Position numbers and translations under genes: made by a program. The notes beneath the pieces were generated by a model. The model worked only from the letters and a program-made list of their open reading frames with translations, ran no database searches and had not been told where the DNA came from. From positions 1,922,001 to 1,986,000 of the forward strand of contig OZ241339.1 in NCBI GenBank assembly GCA_965200235.1: a stretch of 64,000 bases of DNA, written 5' to 3'. This DNA is from Azotimanducus chitobiosivorans (GTDB lineage Bacteria; Pseudomonadota; Gammaproteobacteria; Pseudomonadales; Azotimanducaceae). Positions 44,924 to 54,010 of this stretch are shown here, piece by piece (within the stretch, counting starts at the first letter, position 1; each line of letters starts with the position of its first letter).

Positions 44924-45904
44924 CTATGTTTTCGCTGCGCCGTTGGCGGGCAGCTTCGAGAGAATTTCCGTTTCGCTTCGGCAGTCCACGATCCAATCCG
45001 AGACACGCTCGAGGTCAGCCGATTCATGCACATCCGAAAGATATGCCGTCAGGCTTTCTCCCGCGCCGCGCCCGAACTTCCGCGTCGCCTGGCGGCTCAG
45101 CCTCGCACGTTCCGCAGCTTGAAACTCGTGCGTCGCCTGCTCGATGCCCTGCTGCCTACCTTCCATCCTGAGCTTTTCCTGCGCTTCCGGAAACACGTCA
45201 AATACACTCATGGTCACCTCCTCTGGGTCTGATCCCTTGAATTTCTCCGGCCAGAGCACATCCCGTACCCAGACCGCCAAGTCCTGGCAGAACGCCTCGT
45301 CCTCATCGATCCACCGCCGCCACGCCTGCTGCAAGATGTCCTTGGTCTCAGCCTCCATGGACGCATCCGCCATCCTCACTATCAGGGACATCCGGCCATG
45401 CTCGGGCAATTGACTTGACGCCAATTGCCCGGCGTCAAGCAGAAGATAGCACTTCCTCGCGATGAGCGCCAGCAAACCCGGCGGACAGTCCACAACCTGC
45501 GACATGTCATCAACAGCGTGCCACGCCTTGGCACCTGTGTAGAACACGACCGGCAGGATGACCGGACACCGATTGCCCCTGCGCAGGCAGTCCTCCCACA
45601 CCATCCCGCATTGCACCATCATCCTTGCTGGCATCGCGAGGTCGGGCGTCGATTGCGCTTCGATCAGCAGCACCACGCGCGGGCCTTCGACGAGATCGAA
45701 CTCCCACGCGATGTCGGCGCGACGCAGCACGAGCCGCGAATCCACGCGCTCCTCTGGAAACCGCCTCAGCGTCGATGCGTCGAACGCGGGCAGCGTCCCT
45801 TCCGGCAGGCAATTGCGAAGCAAATCCGCCACCACCCCGACATGCGCGAACAGTCTCTTCGCGATGCGGTCGTGGCCTTCGCGTATGTCCGTCTCGTCTG
45901 CCAT
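44924..45904 (-). CDS. Rpn family recombination-promoting nuclease/putative transposase (array copy 2)
   Basis: A 326-residue protein from ATG 45904. The N-terminal PD-(D/E)XK-type core shows REGHDRIAKRLFAH, LRRADIAWEFDL (Asp), VVLLIEAQSTPD (Glu and Gln) and VILPVVFYTGAKAWHA. A C-terminal DUF-like tail with QGIEQATHEFQAAERARL and AYLSDVHE follows. Members nick DNA and stimulate RecA-independent recombination in E. coli. It is one of four tandem paralogues. Confidence 0.85.
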   Translation of the reverse strand: MADETDIREGHDRIAKRLFAHVGVVADLLRNCLPEGTLPAFDASTLRRFPEERVDSRLVLRRADIAWEFDLVEGPRVVLLIEAQSTPDLAMPARMMVQCGMVWEDCLRRGNRCPVILPVVFYTGAKAWHAVDDMSQVVDCPPGLLALIARKCYLLLDAGQLASSQLPEHGRMSLIVRMADASMEAETKDILQQAWRRWIDEDEAFCQDLAVWVRDVLWPEKFKGSDPEEVTMSVFDVFPEAQEKLRMEGRQQGIEQATHEFQAAERARLSRQATRKFGRGAGESLTAYLSDVHESADLERVSDWIVDCRSETEILSKLPANGAAKT

Positions 45905-46105
45905 GCGAACACTCTGGCAAACCCTCGCGAGGGGCGTGTTGCGACATTTGCCCAAACTCTTGTAGGCAATGTCGCTTCGCTTTGTGGGATGCAGCTTACC
46001 GGCGCATAGACCGCCGCTTGGCTGCGATTTGCCGAGGAACTAATTTGCCTTGTTTACGCGAGGGTTGGGAGCATCCCTGCGCTTTCCCTTTGTCTACGGT
46101 CTCGT

Positions 46106-47029
46106 CTAAGTTCCAGCTGCGCCGTTGGCTGGCAACTTCGCAAGAATCTCCGCTTCGCTTTGGCAGTCAACAATCCAGTCCGAAACGCGCTCGAAATCCG
46201 ATGCCTGATCCAAGTCTGAGAGATGCGCTGCAAGGTTGTCGCCCACGCGTCGTCCAAATTTGCGAGTGGCTAGACGGCCGAGCAGCGCACGCTCTTCTTC
46301 CCGCAGTTCCTCTCTCACTTCTTGCCGCATCTCTTGACGCATTTCTTGACGCATCTCTTGACGCATTTCTTCCGCAATTTCTGGAAAATCGTCTAGCAAA
46401 TTCATAAGCACCTCCTTTGGGTCTGCTTCTCTAAATCTTGTCGGCCAAAGCACCCTGTATGCCCACAACGTCATGTCCCGGCAAAACTCTCGATCCTCAA
46501 GGCCCCATCGCCGCTTCGTAAGCGCCAAAACGTCCAACGTCTCAGCCGCTCCTGGCGCGCTCGCCATCCTGACTATCAGGGACATCCGACCTTGCTCATG
46601 CAATTGACTTGACGACAACTGCTCGGCGTCAAGCAGAAGATAGCACTTCTTCGGCGCGAACGCCAACAGCCCGGCAGGAGAGTTCAAAACCTGCGACAGG
46701 TCGTCAGCGGCGTTCCATTTGGCACGCCCGGTATAGAACACCACCGGCAGGATTGTAGGCAATGGAGCCTTCTTGCGTTGGTGGTCTTCCCACACCATGC
46801 AGCACTGCATCATCATCCGTGATGCCATGGCTTCGTCGGGTGTGGACTGCGCTTCGATCAGCAGCACCACGCGGGAGCCTTCTACGAGCTTGAATTCCCG
46901 TGCGATGTCGGCGCGCCGCAGGGTGAGTCTTGAATCCACCCGCTCCTCTGGAAACCGTCTCAGCGTTGATGTGTCGAACGCCGGCAGCGTCCCATCTGGA
47001 AGGCAATTCCGAAGCAGGTCCGCCACCAC
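46106..47029 (-). CDS. Rpn family nuclease, N-terminally truncated (array copy 3)
   Basis: A 307-residue product from GTG 47029, homologous from VVADLLRNCLPDG. The first 18 or so codons of the family (through REGHDRIAKRLFAH) are replaced, and the usual ATG is gone, after a deletion at the repeated word TCGCTTCGC. The catalytic region RRADIAREFKLV, LLIEAQSTPD and VVFYTG is intact. The linker is a run of MRQE units instead of GIEQ. Whether it is made is unsure. Confidence 0.65.
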   Translation of the reverse strand: MVADLLRNCLPDGTLPAFDTSTLRRFPEERVDSRLTLRRADIAREFKLVEGSRVVLLIEAQSTPDEAMASRMMMQCCMVWEDHQRKKAPLPTILPVVFYTGRAKWNAADDLSQVLNSPAGLLAFAPKKCYLLLDAEQLSSSQLHEQGRMSLIVRMASAPGAAETLDVLALTKRRWGLEDREFCRDMTLWAYRVLWPTRFREADPKEVLMNLLDDFPEIAEEMRQEMRQEMRQEMRQEVREELREEERALLGRLATRKFGRRVGDNLAAHLSDLDQASDFERVSDWIVDCQSEAEILAKLPANGAAGT

Positions 47030-47186
47030 CCCGACATGCGCAAACAGTCGCTTCGCTTTGTGGGATACAGCTTACCGGCGCATAAAGCGCCGCTTGGCCA
47101 CAATTTACCGAGGAGCAAACTTGCCGTGTTTACGCGAGGATAGGGTTGGGAGCATCCGTGCGCTTTCCCTTTGTCTACGGTCTCGT

Positions 47187-48191
47187 CTAAGTTCCCGCCG
47201 CGCCGTTGGCTGGCAACTTCGCAAGAATTTCCGTTTCGCTTTGGCAGTCCACGATCCAATCCGAGACGCGCTCGAGGTCAGCCGATTCATGCACATCCGA
47301 AAGATACGCCGTCAGGCTTTCTCCTGCGCCGCGCCCGAACTTCCGCGTCGCCTGGCGCCCGAGCCGCGCACGTTCCTCGGCTCGAAGCTCGTGCGTGGCT
47401 TGTTCGATGCCCTGCTCTATGCCTTGCTCTATGCCTTGCTGCCTGCCTTCCATCCTGAACTTTTCCTGCGCTTCGGGAAACATGTCAAATAGACTCATGG
47501 TCACCTCCTCTGGGTCTGATCCCCTAAATTTTTCCGGCCAGAGCACATCCCGCACCCAGACCGCCAAGTCTCGGCAAAACGCCTCGTCCTCGTGGATCCA
47601 TCGCCGCAATGCCAGCTTCAATGCGTCCACCGTCTCAGCCTTCTTAGGCGCACTCGCCATCCTCACGATCAGGGACATCCGCCCCTGTTCAGGCAATTGA
47701 CTTGACGCCAATTGCGCTGCGTCCAGCAGAAGATAGCACTTCCTCGCCGTCAGCGCCAGCAGACCCGGCGGACAGTCCACGACCTCTGACAGGTCATCGG
47801 CGGCGCGCCACTCCGTGGCGCCCGTGTAGAACACGACCGGCAGGATGACTGGACACCGATTGCCCCTGCGCAGGCAGTCCTCCCACACCATCCCGCATTG
47901 CACCATCATTCTCGCTGGCATGGCGAGGTCAGGCGTCGACTGCGCCTCGATCAACAGCACCACTCGCGAGCCTTCGGCGAGATCAAACTCCCATGCGATG
48001 TCGGCGCGCCGCAGGAAGAGCCGCGAATCCACCCGCTCCTCTGGAAACCGTCTCAGCGTTGATGTGTCGAACGCCGGCAGCGTCCCATCTGGAAGGCAAT
48101 TCCGAAGCAGGTCCGCCACCACGTCCACGTGCGCGAACAATCGCTTCGCGATGCGGTCGTGGCCTTCGCGTATGTCCGTCTCGTCTGCCAT
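47187..48191 (-). CDS. Rpn family recombination-promoting nuclease/putative transposase (array copy 4)
   Basis: A 334-residue full-length paralogue from ATG 48191, with RLFAHVDVVADLLRN, FLRRADIAWEFDL, VVLLIEAQSTPD and ILPVVFYTG as in copy 2. Its linker has three GIEQ units (QQGIEQGIEQGIEQ). The C-terminal tail is FGRGAGESLTAYLSDVHES. It is the upstream end of the array and may be the parental gene. Confidence 0.85.
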   Translation of the reverse strand: MADETDIREGHDRIAKRLFAHVDVVADLLRNCLPDGTLPAFDTSTLRRFPEERVDSRLFLRRADIAWEFDLAEGSRVVLLIEAQSTPDLAMPARMMVQCGMVWEDCLRRGNRCPVILPVVFYTGATEWRAADDLSEVVDCPPGLLALTARKCYLLLDAAQLASSQLPEQGRMSLIVRMASAPKKAETVDALKLALRRWIHEDEAFCRDLAVWVRDVLWPEKFRGSDPEEVTMSLFDMFPEAQEKFRMEGRQQGIEQGIEQGIEQATHELRAEERARLGRQATRKFGRGAGESLTAYLSDVHESADLERVSDWIVDCQSETEILAKLPANGAAGT

Positions 48192-48283
48192 GCGAATACT
48201 CTGGCAAACCTTCGCGAGGGGCGTGTTGCGACATTTGCCCAACCTCTTGTAGGCAATGTCGCTTTGCCTTGTGAGGCATCGGC

Positions 48284-48691
48284 CTACCGGCGCATGAAGC
48301 GTCCTTCCGCGCTCGCCACAAGCTGTCCGCCTTCCACCATGCACGCGTTCGCTTGCATGATCTTGAGTCGCCCCTTGGCTTCAACCTGTCTCGCCTGCAA
48401 AGCCACCGGCGTGCCAATCGGCAGGCTCGCGCCATAGCGAATCTGCATTCGCGCCGTCACCACCACCTGCCCTTGCAGAAAGTGATAATTGGCCATGACA
48501 TCGTCGAGCAGGCTGAAGATGATGCCGCCATGCGTCATACTGTCGTAGCCGCTATGTTCTATAGCAGGCGTGAATTCGGCGCGGCACACTTGGCTCTCGC
48601 CTTCGGACTCGAGGCGGAACTTGACTTTGAGTCCGATCGGATTGTTCGGGCCGCAGACGAAACAATGATTGGCTGGCGTGTCTAACCGCAT
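48284..48691 (-). CDS. PaaI family thioesterase
   Basis: A 135-residue hotdog-fold protein from ATG 48691 (MRLDTPANHCFVCGPNNPIG). The words EHSGYDSMTHGGIIFSLLDDVM hold the catalytic Asp/Gly helix and MQIRYGASLPIG a following strand, as in acyl-CoA thioesterases of the PaaI/YbgC type. The N-terminal CFVCGPNN is common in the subgroup. The substrate is an acyl-CoA. The gene is divergent from the NUDIX gene. Confidence 0.85.
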   Translation of the reverse strand: MRLDTPANHCFVCGPNNPIGLKVKFRLESEGESQVCRAEFTPAIEHSGYDSMTHGGIIFSLLDDVMANYHFLQGQVVVTARMQIRYGASLPIGTPVALQARQVEAKGRLKIMQANACMVEGGQLVASAEGRFMRR

Positions 48692-48733
48692 AGCTTGCAA
48701 CAACGACGAGGCTCAAAAGCCGCATTCTGGAAC

Positions 48734-49420
48734 ATGAGAGGACTGATCGACAAGCTTGACCGTATTCTTGGCGCGCCACTCGATCCGGCGGACACCAACG
48801 GGCAGATGCTTGCCGGCGTGTCGGTCGCATTGCGCGAGCAGCCGGAAGCCGACTTTGAAGCCCTCTTTATTCGTCGCAGCGTCCGCGAAGACGACCCTTG
48901 GTCGGGCCACATGGCGTTCCCGGGCGGGCGCTTTGACGATGGCGACCACTCACTAAAACATACCGCGATCCGCGAAACCCACGAGGAGATCGGCCTCGAT
49001 CTCGTCACGTTCGGGGAGTATCTCGGCGCGCTTGCGCCGCTCGAACCCATGCGCTCGACACCGCCTCGCAACCTCATCATCGAGCCGCACTTCTTCTTGC
49101 TGCGAGAGACCCCGGACCTGACCCTCGACCATTGGGAAGTTGCCGAGGCCATGTGGCTACCCTTAGCGCCAATGCTGAGCGGCGAGACGCACACCGCCAC
49201 CGAGTATTTTTTTGACGGACGCGCACGCCGCTTTCCGAGCTTTTCAACGCCGGGCGATCAGCCGATCTGGGGGTTGACGTACCGCATCCTAGAAACTCTA
49301 TTTGAGCTCGTCGACCCGCACTTCAAACCGCTCGACCTCTCGAAGGCCGACTTGGTCACCGACCTCGACGGGCAAGTCTCCCATGCGATAATTCAAGGTG
49401 TTCGGTCTGAACGCTTATGA
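48734..49420 (+). CDS. NUDIX hydrolase, CoA pyrophosphatase type
   Basis: A 228-residue protein from ATG 48734; TTG 48695 gives a longer form that overlaps the thioesterase gene antisense. The Nudix box reads GGRFDDGDHSLKHTAIRETHEEIGLD, with Asp in the first acidic position and the spacing found in CoA pyrophosphatases, preceded by VREDDPWSGHMAFP. These enzymes cut CoA to phosphopantetheine and ADP or related dinucleotides. Its end lies in the upstream region of the AAA ATPase gene. Confidence 0.85.
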   Translation: MRGLIDKLDRILGAPLDPADTNGQMLAGVSVALREQPEADFEALFIRRSVREDDPWSGHMAFPGGRFDDGDHSLKHTAIRETHEEIGLDLVTFGEYLGALAPLEPMRSTPPRNLIIEPHFFLLRETPDLTLDHWEVAEAMWLPLAPMLSGETHTATEYFFDGRARRFPSFSTPGDQPIWGLTYRILETLFELVDPHFKPLDLSKADLVTDLDGQVSHAIIQGVRSERL

Positions 49421-49457
49421 GGGACGCTTGGTTCATAACGCAGCGGGCAGCATACAG

Positions 49458-50669
49458 ATGAGAAGGTTTGATCCCACGCCTCTACAACACTTCATCGCGA
49501 ATAAAGATCGCGATAAGCCGATTCTCTTCGCGGGGCGAGCGACTGAAATCGCGGCCGTCGATGATGCGATCAAGGCGGTCAAACGAGGCTCTGTCGCAGG
49601 CCAAACACTCCTCTTTACTGGGGCGCCGGGTGCTGGCAAAACCGCATTGCTTCGCCATCTACAATTACATTTGACGGACTGCCGATCAGCGTCATTCCCC
49701 GCACATGCACTAAGCGACCCTCGCCAAGTCGTCATCGACATCATCTCGCAAATCGACCCGAAGACAGGCGAGACACTCAACCGTTCGACCACGACGGCAT
49801 TTCACGGGGAGGCTGGCGCGAGCCCGTTGAAAGTGGGCGGCGCGTATTCCAAAACAGAGTTGGGGCCGACGCTATCATCGCTGCGGGCACTCGCGCAGAG
49901 CATACGCCCCGATATCTTGAAGTCCCCAATCGTTCTGTTTATGGATGAGGCGCAGAATGCGGAGGCTGATTTAGCGAACACTCAGCGAAGCTCTCTATTG
50001 CAAGACCTCCATGAGGGACAAAGTGGTCCCTTTCTGCTCATTGCCGGCGGCTTGAGTCAAAGTTTGGGGCGATTTTCGGAGCTTGGCATTTCCCGGTTCG
50101 CCACCAATAGCGTTCTCGCTCTTGGGTGCTTGACGCCGCATGATGTTCGCGAAGTTGTGGAACGCTTCTTTGTTACCTCGGATTTTGGCATTCAGGTTGG
50201 TTCATCACATCTTCAAGAATCATGGCTCGCAGCCATCATGGATGAATCCAAGGGATGGCCTCAACACTTGACCAACACGCTCATCAGTGCTGCCGAAGAG
50301 ATCATTCGCGCGAATGGCATCCTCGAACACGCGAATCTAGAATCTGCGTTAGCAGAGTCACGCCGCCGGCGGGAAGATTATTATGCTCAAAGGCAGGGCG
50401 ATATCCCGATAGAGCTGATCGCAGAGGTGTTTTCGATCATGCCGAACAGCGGGGGTGCGACATTCAACCAAATTGATGATGCGATAGATACCGCGTATCG
50501 CAGGTTTCCGAAAACAGCAAAGAAGCTATCTCAAGATGCGGCTTACATAACGCTGTTGAACAGAGGGCTGTTGCAAGAGTGCAGGGCGAGGCATTTTGAT
50601 GCGCCCATCCCGTCCATGCGAGACTTTATCGACCGAGAGGCACGCAAAGAGGGCTGGCGACCGGCCTGA
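49458..50669 (+). CDS. AAA ATPase, paralogue of the 39316-40620 protein
   Basis: About 403 residues from ATG 49458 (MRRFDPTPLQHFIANKDRDK); a TTG at 49398 overlapping the NUDIX gene is less likely. Walker A FTGAPGAGKTALLRH lies near residue 54, Walker B IVLFMDEAQNAE near 155. The C-terminal winged-helix part contains QIDDAIDTAYRRFPK and ends PIPSMRDFIDREAR. Similar architecture and the shared PIPSxRxxI ending show kinship with 39316. Orphan ATPases of this type are accessory and unexplained. It converges on the Hsp70-like gene. Confidence 0.75.
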   Translation: MRRFDPTPLQHFIANKDRDKPILFAGRATEIAAVDDAIKAVKRGSVAGQTLLFTGAPGAGKTALLRHLQLHLTDCRSASFPAHALSDPRQVVIDIISQIDPKTGETLNRSTTTAFHGEAGASPLKVGGAYSKTELGPTLSSLRALAQSIRPDILKSPIVLFMDEAQNAEADLANTQRSSLLQDLHEGQSGPFLLIAGGLSQSLGRFSELGISRFATNSVLALGCLTPHDVREVVERFFVTSDFGIQVGSSHLQESWLAAIMDESKGWPQHLTNTLISAAEEIIRANGILEHANLESALAESRRRREDYYAQRQGDIPIELIAEVFSIMPNSGGATFNQIDDAIDTAYRRFPKTAKKLSQDAAYITLLNRGLLQECRARHFDAPIPSMRDFIDREARKEGWRPA

Positions 50670-50698
50670 GAACAGGGAGCGGGCGAAGCTCGACCTCG

Positions 50699-52111
50699 TC
50701 ACCGAGAAGCCATCTGCCGCTGGTAGCTGAGAATCGCTAAGCCCTTGGAGACGCTGCCGAAGGTGTCATGCCGCACGACGCGCCCGGGGAAGAAGCAATC
50801 CAAGAGGTCAATCACCGCCGGAATCTCGGACGAACCGCCGGTTCTGAGCACGAGGTCAATCGCATCGCTTCGCAGCCCGGCAAGCTCAAGCGTGCGATGC
50901 ACGGCCTCGGAAAAGCTCTCAAGCGTTTCGTCAATGATCCATTCAAACTCGCTGCGCGTAACGGCAAGTGAGAGATCGATCTCAGGAATGTCGAGCATGG
51001 CATCATTCGAACTCGACAAGGCAATCTTGCAGTCTCCCACGGCTTGGAACACCAGAAACCCGAGGTTCTGGCGCACATAGTCCTTGAGCCGCTCAAACGC
51101 CATCACATCGTCCGCTTCACCGCCGCCTTGAATGGCTTGTTCAATGAGCGTCGTGAAGCGGTTTTGATTGAGTTGATGCGAAACTGCCCAGTTGAGCAGG
51201 AGCGGCGCGAAATCTTCAAACGGGAAACGAGACCGGGACTCACCTAGTCCCTTGTGATGTTCTGTTCGCTTGTTCCAATGCCGTCCTTCGCCGATCAAGG
51301 GAAAGACAAGCTTGCGCAGGAGTTGCTGATCGATGTGATTGCCGCCCAAGCCGAGGCCGTGCGTGGCGACGACTTCAAAGCCGCTAGCGTTGAGCTGCAT
51401 CACGCACAAATCGAGCGTGCCGCCGCCGAAGTCAACAGTCAGCACATGTTGCACGCCATCGCTTGAACGGCCGTGCAGGTAGCTTGTCGCCGCCGCCACA
51501 GGCTCCTCGACAAACTCGTGGTTCGGGATGCCCGCAAATTGCAGTCCATCGACCATCCGCTGCAGCGCCGTTTGATTACGCAGTTCGCCGCGTCCTTCGT
51601 AGTTGACAGGCCGACCAACGCACACCGCCACGTCAAGCGCGGCCTCGCGTTCAATGCGTTCACGCATCGCCTTGAGTATCGGCGTGATCAACGCAGTCAG
51701 GCGAAAATTGCGCTCAAAGACCGCGAGCCGCGGCGTTCGCTCATCGCCGAGCAGGCGCTTGACGCCCATGAACAAGCGCCCTTTGAGACCAGCGTCTTCC
51801 ATGGCCGGGCCATAAATCGGGCGACCGCGCGTCGCGAGTGGCGCAGTGCTGCCGGGGCCAATCGGCGTGTGCCATTCGCTTTCTTCGCCGATGACTTCGG
51901 GGATGAACTCGACGGTCCTGCCAGTGTTGTCAGCGACATAGGTCAAGATTGCGCTTTCGCCTGTGAGCACTTGAAAGCGCCGGTCGAGATAAGTTGCGGA
52001 CGGCATGATCTCGCGCTCTTCGTCGAGTGTGATCTGACGAACGCCGGACTCGTCGCACACCGCCGCCGAAGAGTTGGTGGTGCCGAAATCTATGCCAATG
52101 CCAAGTGCCAC
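50699..52111 (-). CDS. Hsp70-family protein (YegD-like)
   Basis: A 470-residue actin-fold ATPase lacking the usual substrate-binding half. GIDFGTTNSSAAVCDESG is the phosphate 1 motif, VGRPVNYEGRG and FVEEPVAAATSYL lie between, LTVDFGGGTLDLCVM is phosphate 2, and RTGGSSEIPAVIDLL the adenosine motif. It matches YegD-like Hsp70s, whose clients are unknown. It is probably co-transcribed after the CoA transferase gene (33 bases). Confidence 0.9.
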   Translation of the reverse strand: MALGIGIDFGTTNSSAAVCDESGVRQITLDEEREIMPSATYLDRRFQVLTGESAILTYVADNTGRTVEFIPEVIGEESEWHTPIGPGSTAPLATRGRPIYGPAMEDAGLKGRLFMGVKRLLGDERTPRLAVFERNFRLTALITPILKAMRERIEREAALDVAVCVGRPVNYEGRGELRNQTALQRMVDGLQFAGIPNHEFVEEPVAAATSYLHGRSSDGVQHVLTVDFGGGTLDLCVMQLNASGFEVVATHGLGLGGNHIDQQLLRKLVFPLIGEGRHWNKRTEHHKGLGESRSRFPFEDFAPLLLNWAVSHQLNQNRFTTLIEQAIQGGGEADDVMAFERLKDYVRQNLGFLVFQAVGDCKIALSSSNDAMLDIPEIDLSLAVTRSEFEWIIDETLESFSEAVHRTLELAGLRSDAIDLVLRTGGSSEIPAVIDLLDCFFPGRVVRHDTFGSVSKGLAILSYQRQMASR

Positions 52112-52144
52112 GATGCGTCGTGTCGAATTGAAGCGAGCGCCGGC

Positions 52145-53341
52145 TTAGCGCGACGCTTGGATCAGCGTTCCGCTGTCGTGCAGCGCATGAATGTCCTCAT
52201 CGTCCATATCAAGCCAGTCCTTGCACACTTGCCGGTTGTGCTCGCCCAAGTACGGCGCGAAGCCACGTATCTCGCTCTTCGCCGCTGAAAATCGATAGGG
52301 CATCTTCAGCACCGGACGCGTCTCGCCCGCAGGATCAGTGATCTCGGTGACGATGCCGCGATGCGAGATCGCAGCCGACTCGCTGAGCCTCGATGATTCG
52401 CGCACATCGCCCCAAGGAATCCTCAGCTTGTCCATGAGGGTGACAAACGCTGCTTTTGACGGCAGCGAACACAGCGCCTCACACATGAGGCGGCGGCGGT
52501 TGTTGACCTTTTGCGCCAAGTCCGCATCCTTCGGCGTGTCGTCAACAAGGTTGAATTCGGGTGCGAGATGCCGCCAGAGCGCGCGCGCATCCCTCGATAT
52601 AAGCACGTGGCCATCCTTGATCGGCCAGACGCGGTTGCCCAAGGGGCGGGTCGGTAGCGAGTCCTCGATGTCATAGATACCGATATCGTCGGTCGCGATT
52701 TGCGCATCGATCATCGCCATGTCGAGATACTGCCCCTTGCCGGTCGCGCTTCTGAGCAGCAGCGCCGAGAGAATGGCGACAGTCGTGTGCAGTCCGGTGT
52801 TGGTGTCCGCAACGGAACTCTCGATATCGACAAATTCTCCGCCGCTCGCCTTCGCCTGACGCGCGATCAAGCCGGTCTCGGCGTGCACCACAGGCGCAAA
52901 GGCGCCGCGACCTGCTTCCGGGCTGTCCGCGCCGAAACCACTGATCGACGCCATGATCAAGCGGGGATTGATCTCGCGTAGCGCGTCATAGCCAAGTCCA
53001 AACTTCTCCATCACATGCGGACGAAAATTCTCGACGACGACATCGGCCTTCGATGCAAGCTGTTTGACGAGCTCGACGCCGCCGTCCGTTCCCAAGTCCA
53101 CGCACAGGCCGCGCTTGCCGAGATTCCACTGCAGGAAGTAGCCAGCCATGCCCGCTTGCCGCCGTCCCCAATGGCGCGTCATGTCGCCCGTCGGCGACTC
53201 AACCTTGACGACATCGGCGCCAAGGTCGGCCATGATGCGGCCAACATAGGGGCCGGCGAGCGCTTGCGAGAAGTCAAGCACACGAATACCCGCAAGCGGA
53301 GAGCGCTGTTGAGAGCGCTGTTGACTATTGTCAGTGGTCAT
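52145..53341 (-). CDS. CaiB/BaiF family CoA transferase
   Basis: A 398-residue class III CoA transferase. RVLDFSQALAGPYVGRIMADLGADVVKVE, KRGLCVDLGTDGG, DVVVENFRP and LGYDALREINPRLIMASISGFG are diagnostic, with the catalytic Asp in the later FVDIESSVADTNTGLH region. It moves CoA between an acyl-CoA and a free acid; which pair is unknown. It overlaps msrA by 4 bases, so translation is coupled. Confidence 0.92.
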   Translation of the reverse strand: MTTDNSQQRSQQRSPLAGIRVLDFSQALAGPYVGRIMADLGADVVKVESPTGDMTRHWGRRQAGMAGYFLQWNLGKRGLCVDLGTDGGVELVKQLASKADVVVENFRPHVMEKFGLGYDALREINPRLIMASISGFGADSPEAGRGAFAPVVHAETGLIARQAKASGGEFVDIESSVADTNTGLHTTVAILSALLLRSATGKGQYLDMAMIDAQIATDDIGIYDIEDSLPTRPLGNRVWPIKDGHVLISRDARALWRHLAPEFNLVDDTPKDADLAQKVNNRRRLMCEALCSLPSKAAFVTLMDKLRIPWGDVRESSRLSESAAISHRGIVTEITDPAGETRPVLKMPYRFSAAKSEIRGFAPYLGEHNRQVCKDWLDMDDEDIHALHDSGTLIQASR

Positions 53342-53949
53342 GGGGCCTTGACCCCCGTGCCGCCAAGTCCGCAGTAGCCGCCGGGGACACGCTCAAGATA
53401 TTGCTGGTGATAGGGCTCGGCGTAGTAGAAGGGGCAAGCAGGCGCGATTTCGGTGGTGATCTCGCCGTAACCACTGCGGCTGAGCGCCGTTTGGAATCGC
53501 GCCCTTGAGTCATAGGCAGCGGCTTCCTGCGCCGCGCTCGTGAAGTAGATCGCCGAGCGATACTGCGTGCCGATGTCATTGCCTTGACGCATGCCTTGCG
53601 TCGGGTCGTGGCCTTCCCAGAAGCACGTGAGTACAGCATCGATTTGTCCGCGATCAACCGCCACCAGCACGACTTCCGCATGACCGGTCAGTCCCGAGCA
53701 TACCTCTTCGTAGGTTGGATTCTTCGTAGATCCACCTTGATAACCAACCGCAGTTGTGAACACGCCCGAGAGTCGCCACATCATGCGTTCAGCACCCCAG
53801 AAGCAGCCCATGCCGAGGTAGATGACTTCCAAAGGGTCGTCGAAGGGCGGCGTCATGCGATTGCCGAGCACCAGATGCGCACCTTCAACCGGCATCGCCG
53901 TGTCTCTGCCTACGAGTGCCTCGTGTGGTTCTGGAAGTCGAATCTTCAT
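53338..53949 (-). CDS. msrA: peptide-methionine (S)-S-oxide reductase MsrA
   Basis: A 203-residue enzyme from ATG 53949 that reduces Met-S-sulfoxide. The catalytic Cys is in LGMGCFWGAERMMW (near residue 50). GYQGGSTKNPTYEEVCSGLTGHAEVV and PYHQQYLERVPGGYCG, with the resolving Cys, complete the signature. The upstream frame beyond 53949 has no homology. First gene of the msrA-CoA transferase-Hsp70 unit. Confidence 0.96.
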   Translation of the reverse strand: MKIRLPEPHEALVGRDTAMPVEGAHLVLGNRMTPPFDDPLEVIYLGMGCFWGAERMMWRLSGVFTTAVGYQGGSTKNPTYEEVCSGLTGHAEVVLVAVDRGQIDAVLTCFWEGHDPTQGMRQGNDIGTQYRSAIYFTSAAQEAAAYDSRARFQTALSRSGYGEITTEIAPACPFYYAEPYHQQYLERVPGGYCGLGGTGVKAP

Positions 53950-54010
53950 TCGTCGCGTTCCGCGCAAATAAGGCGGCATAATAGAAAATTCGACAGCCAA
54001 TTTGGCGGGC

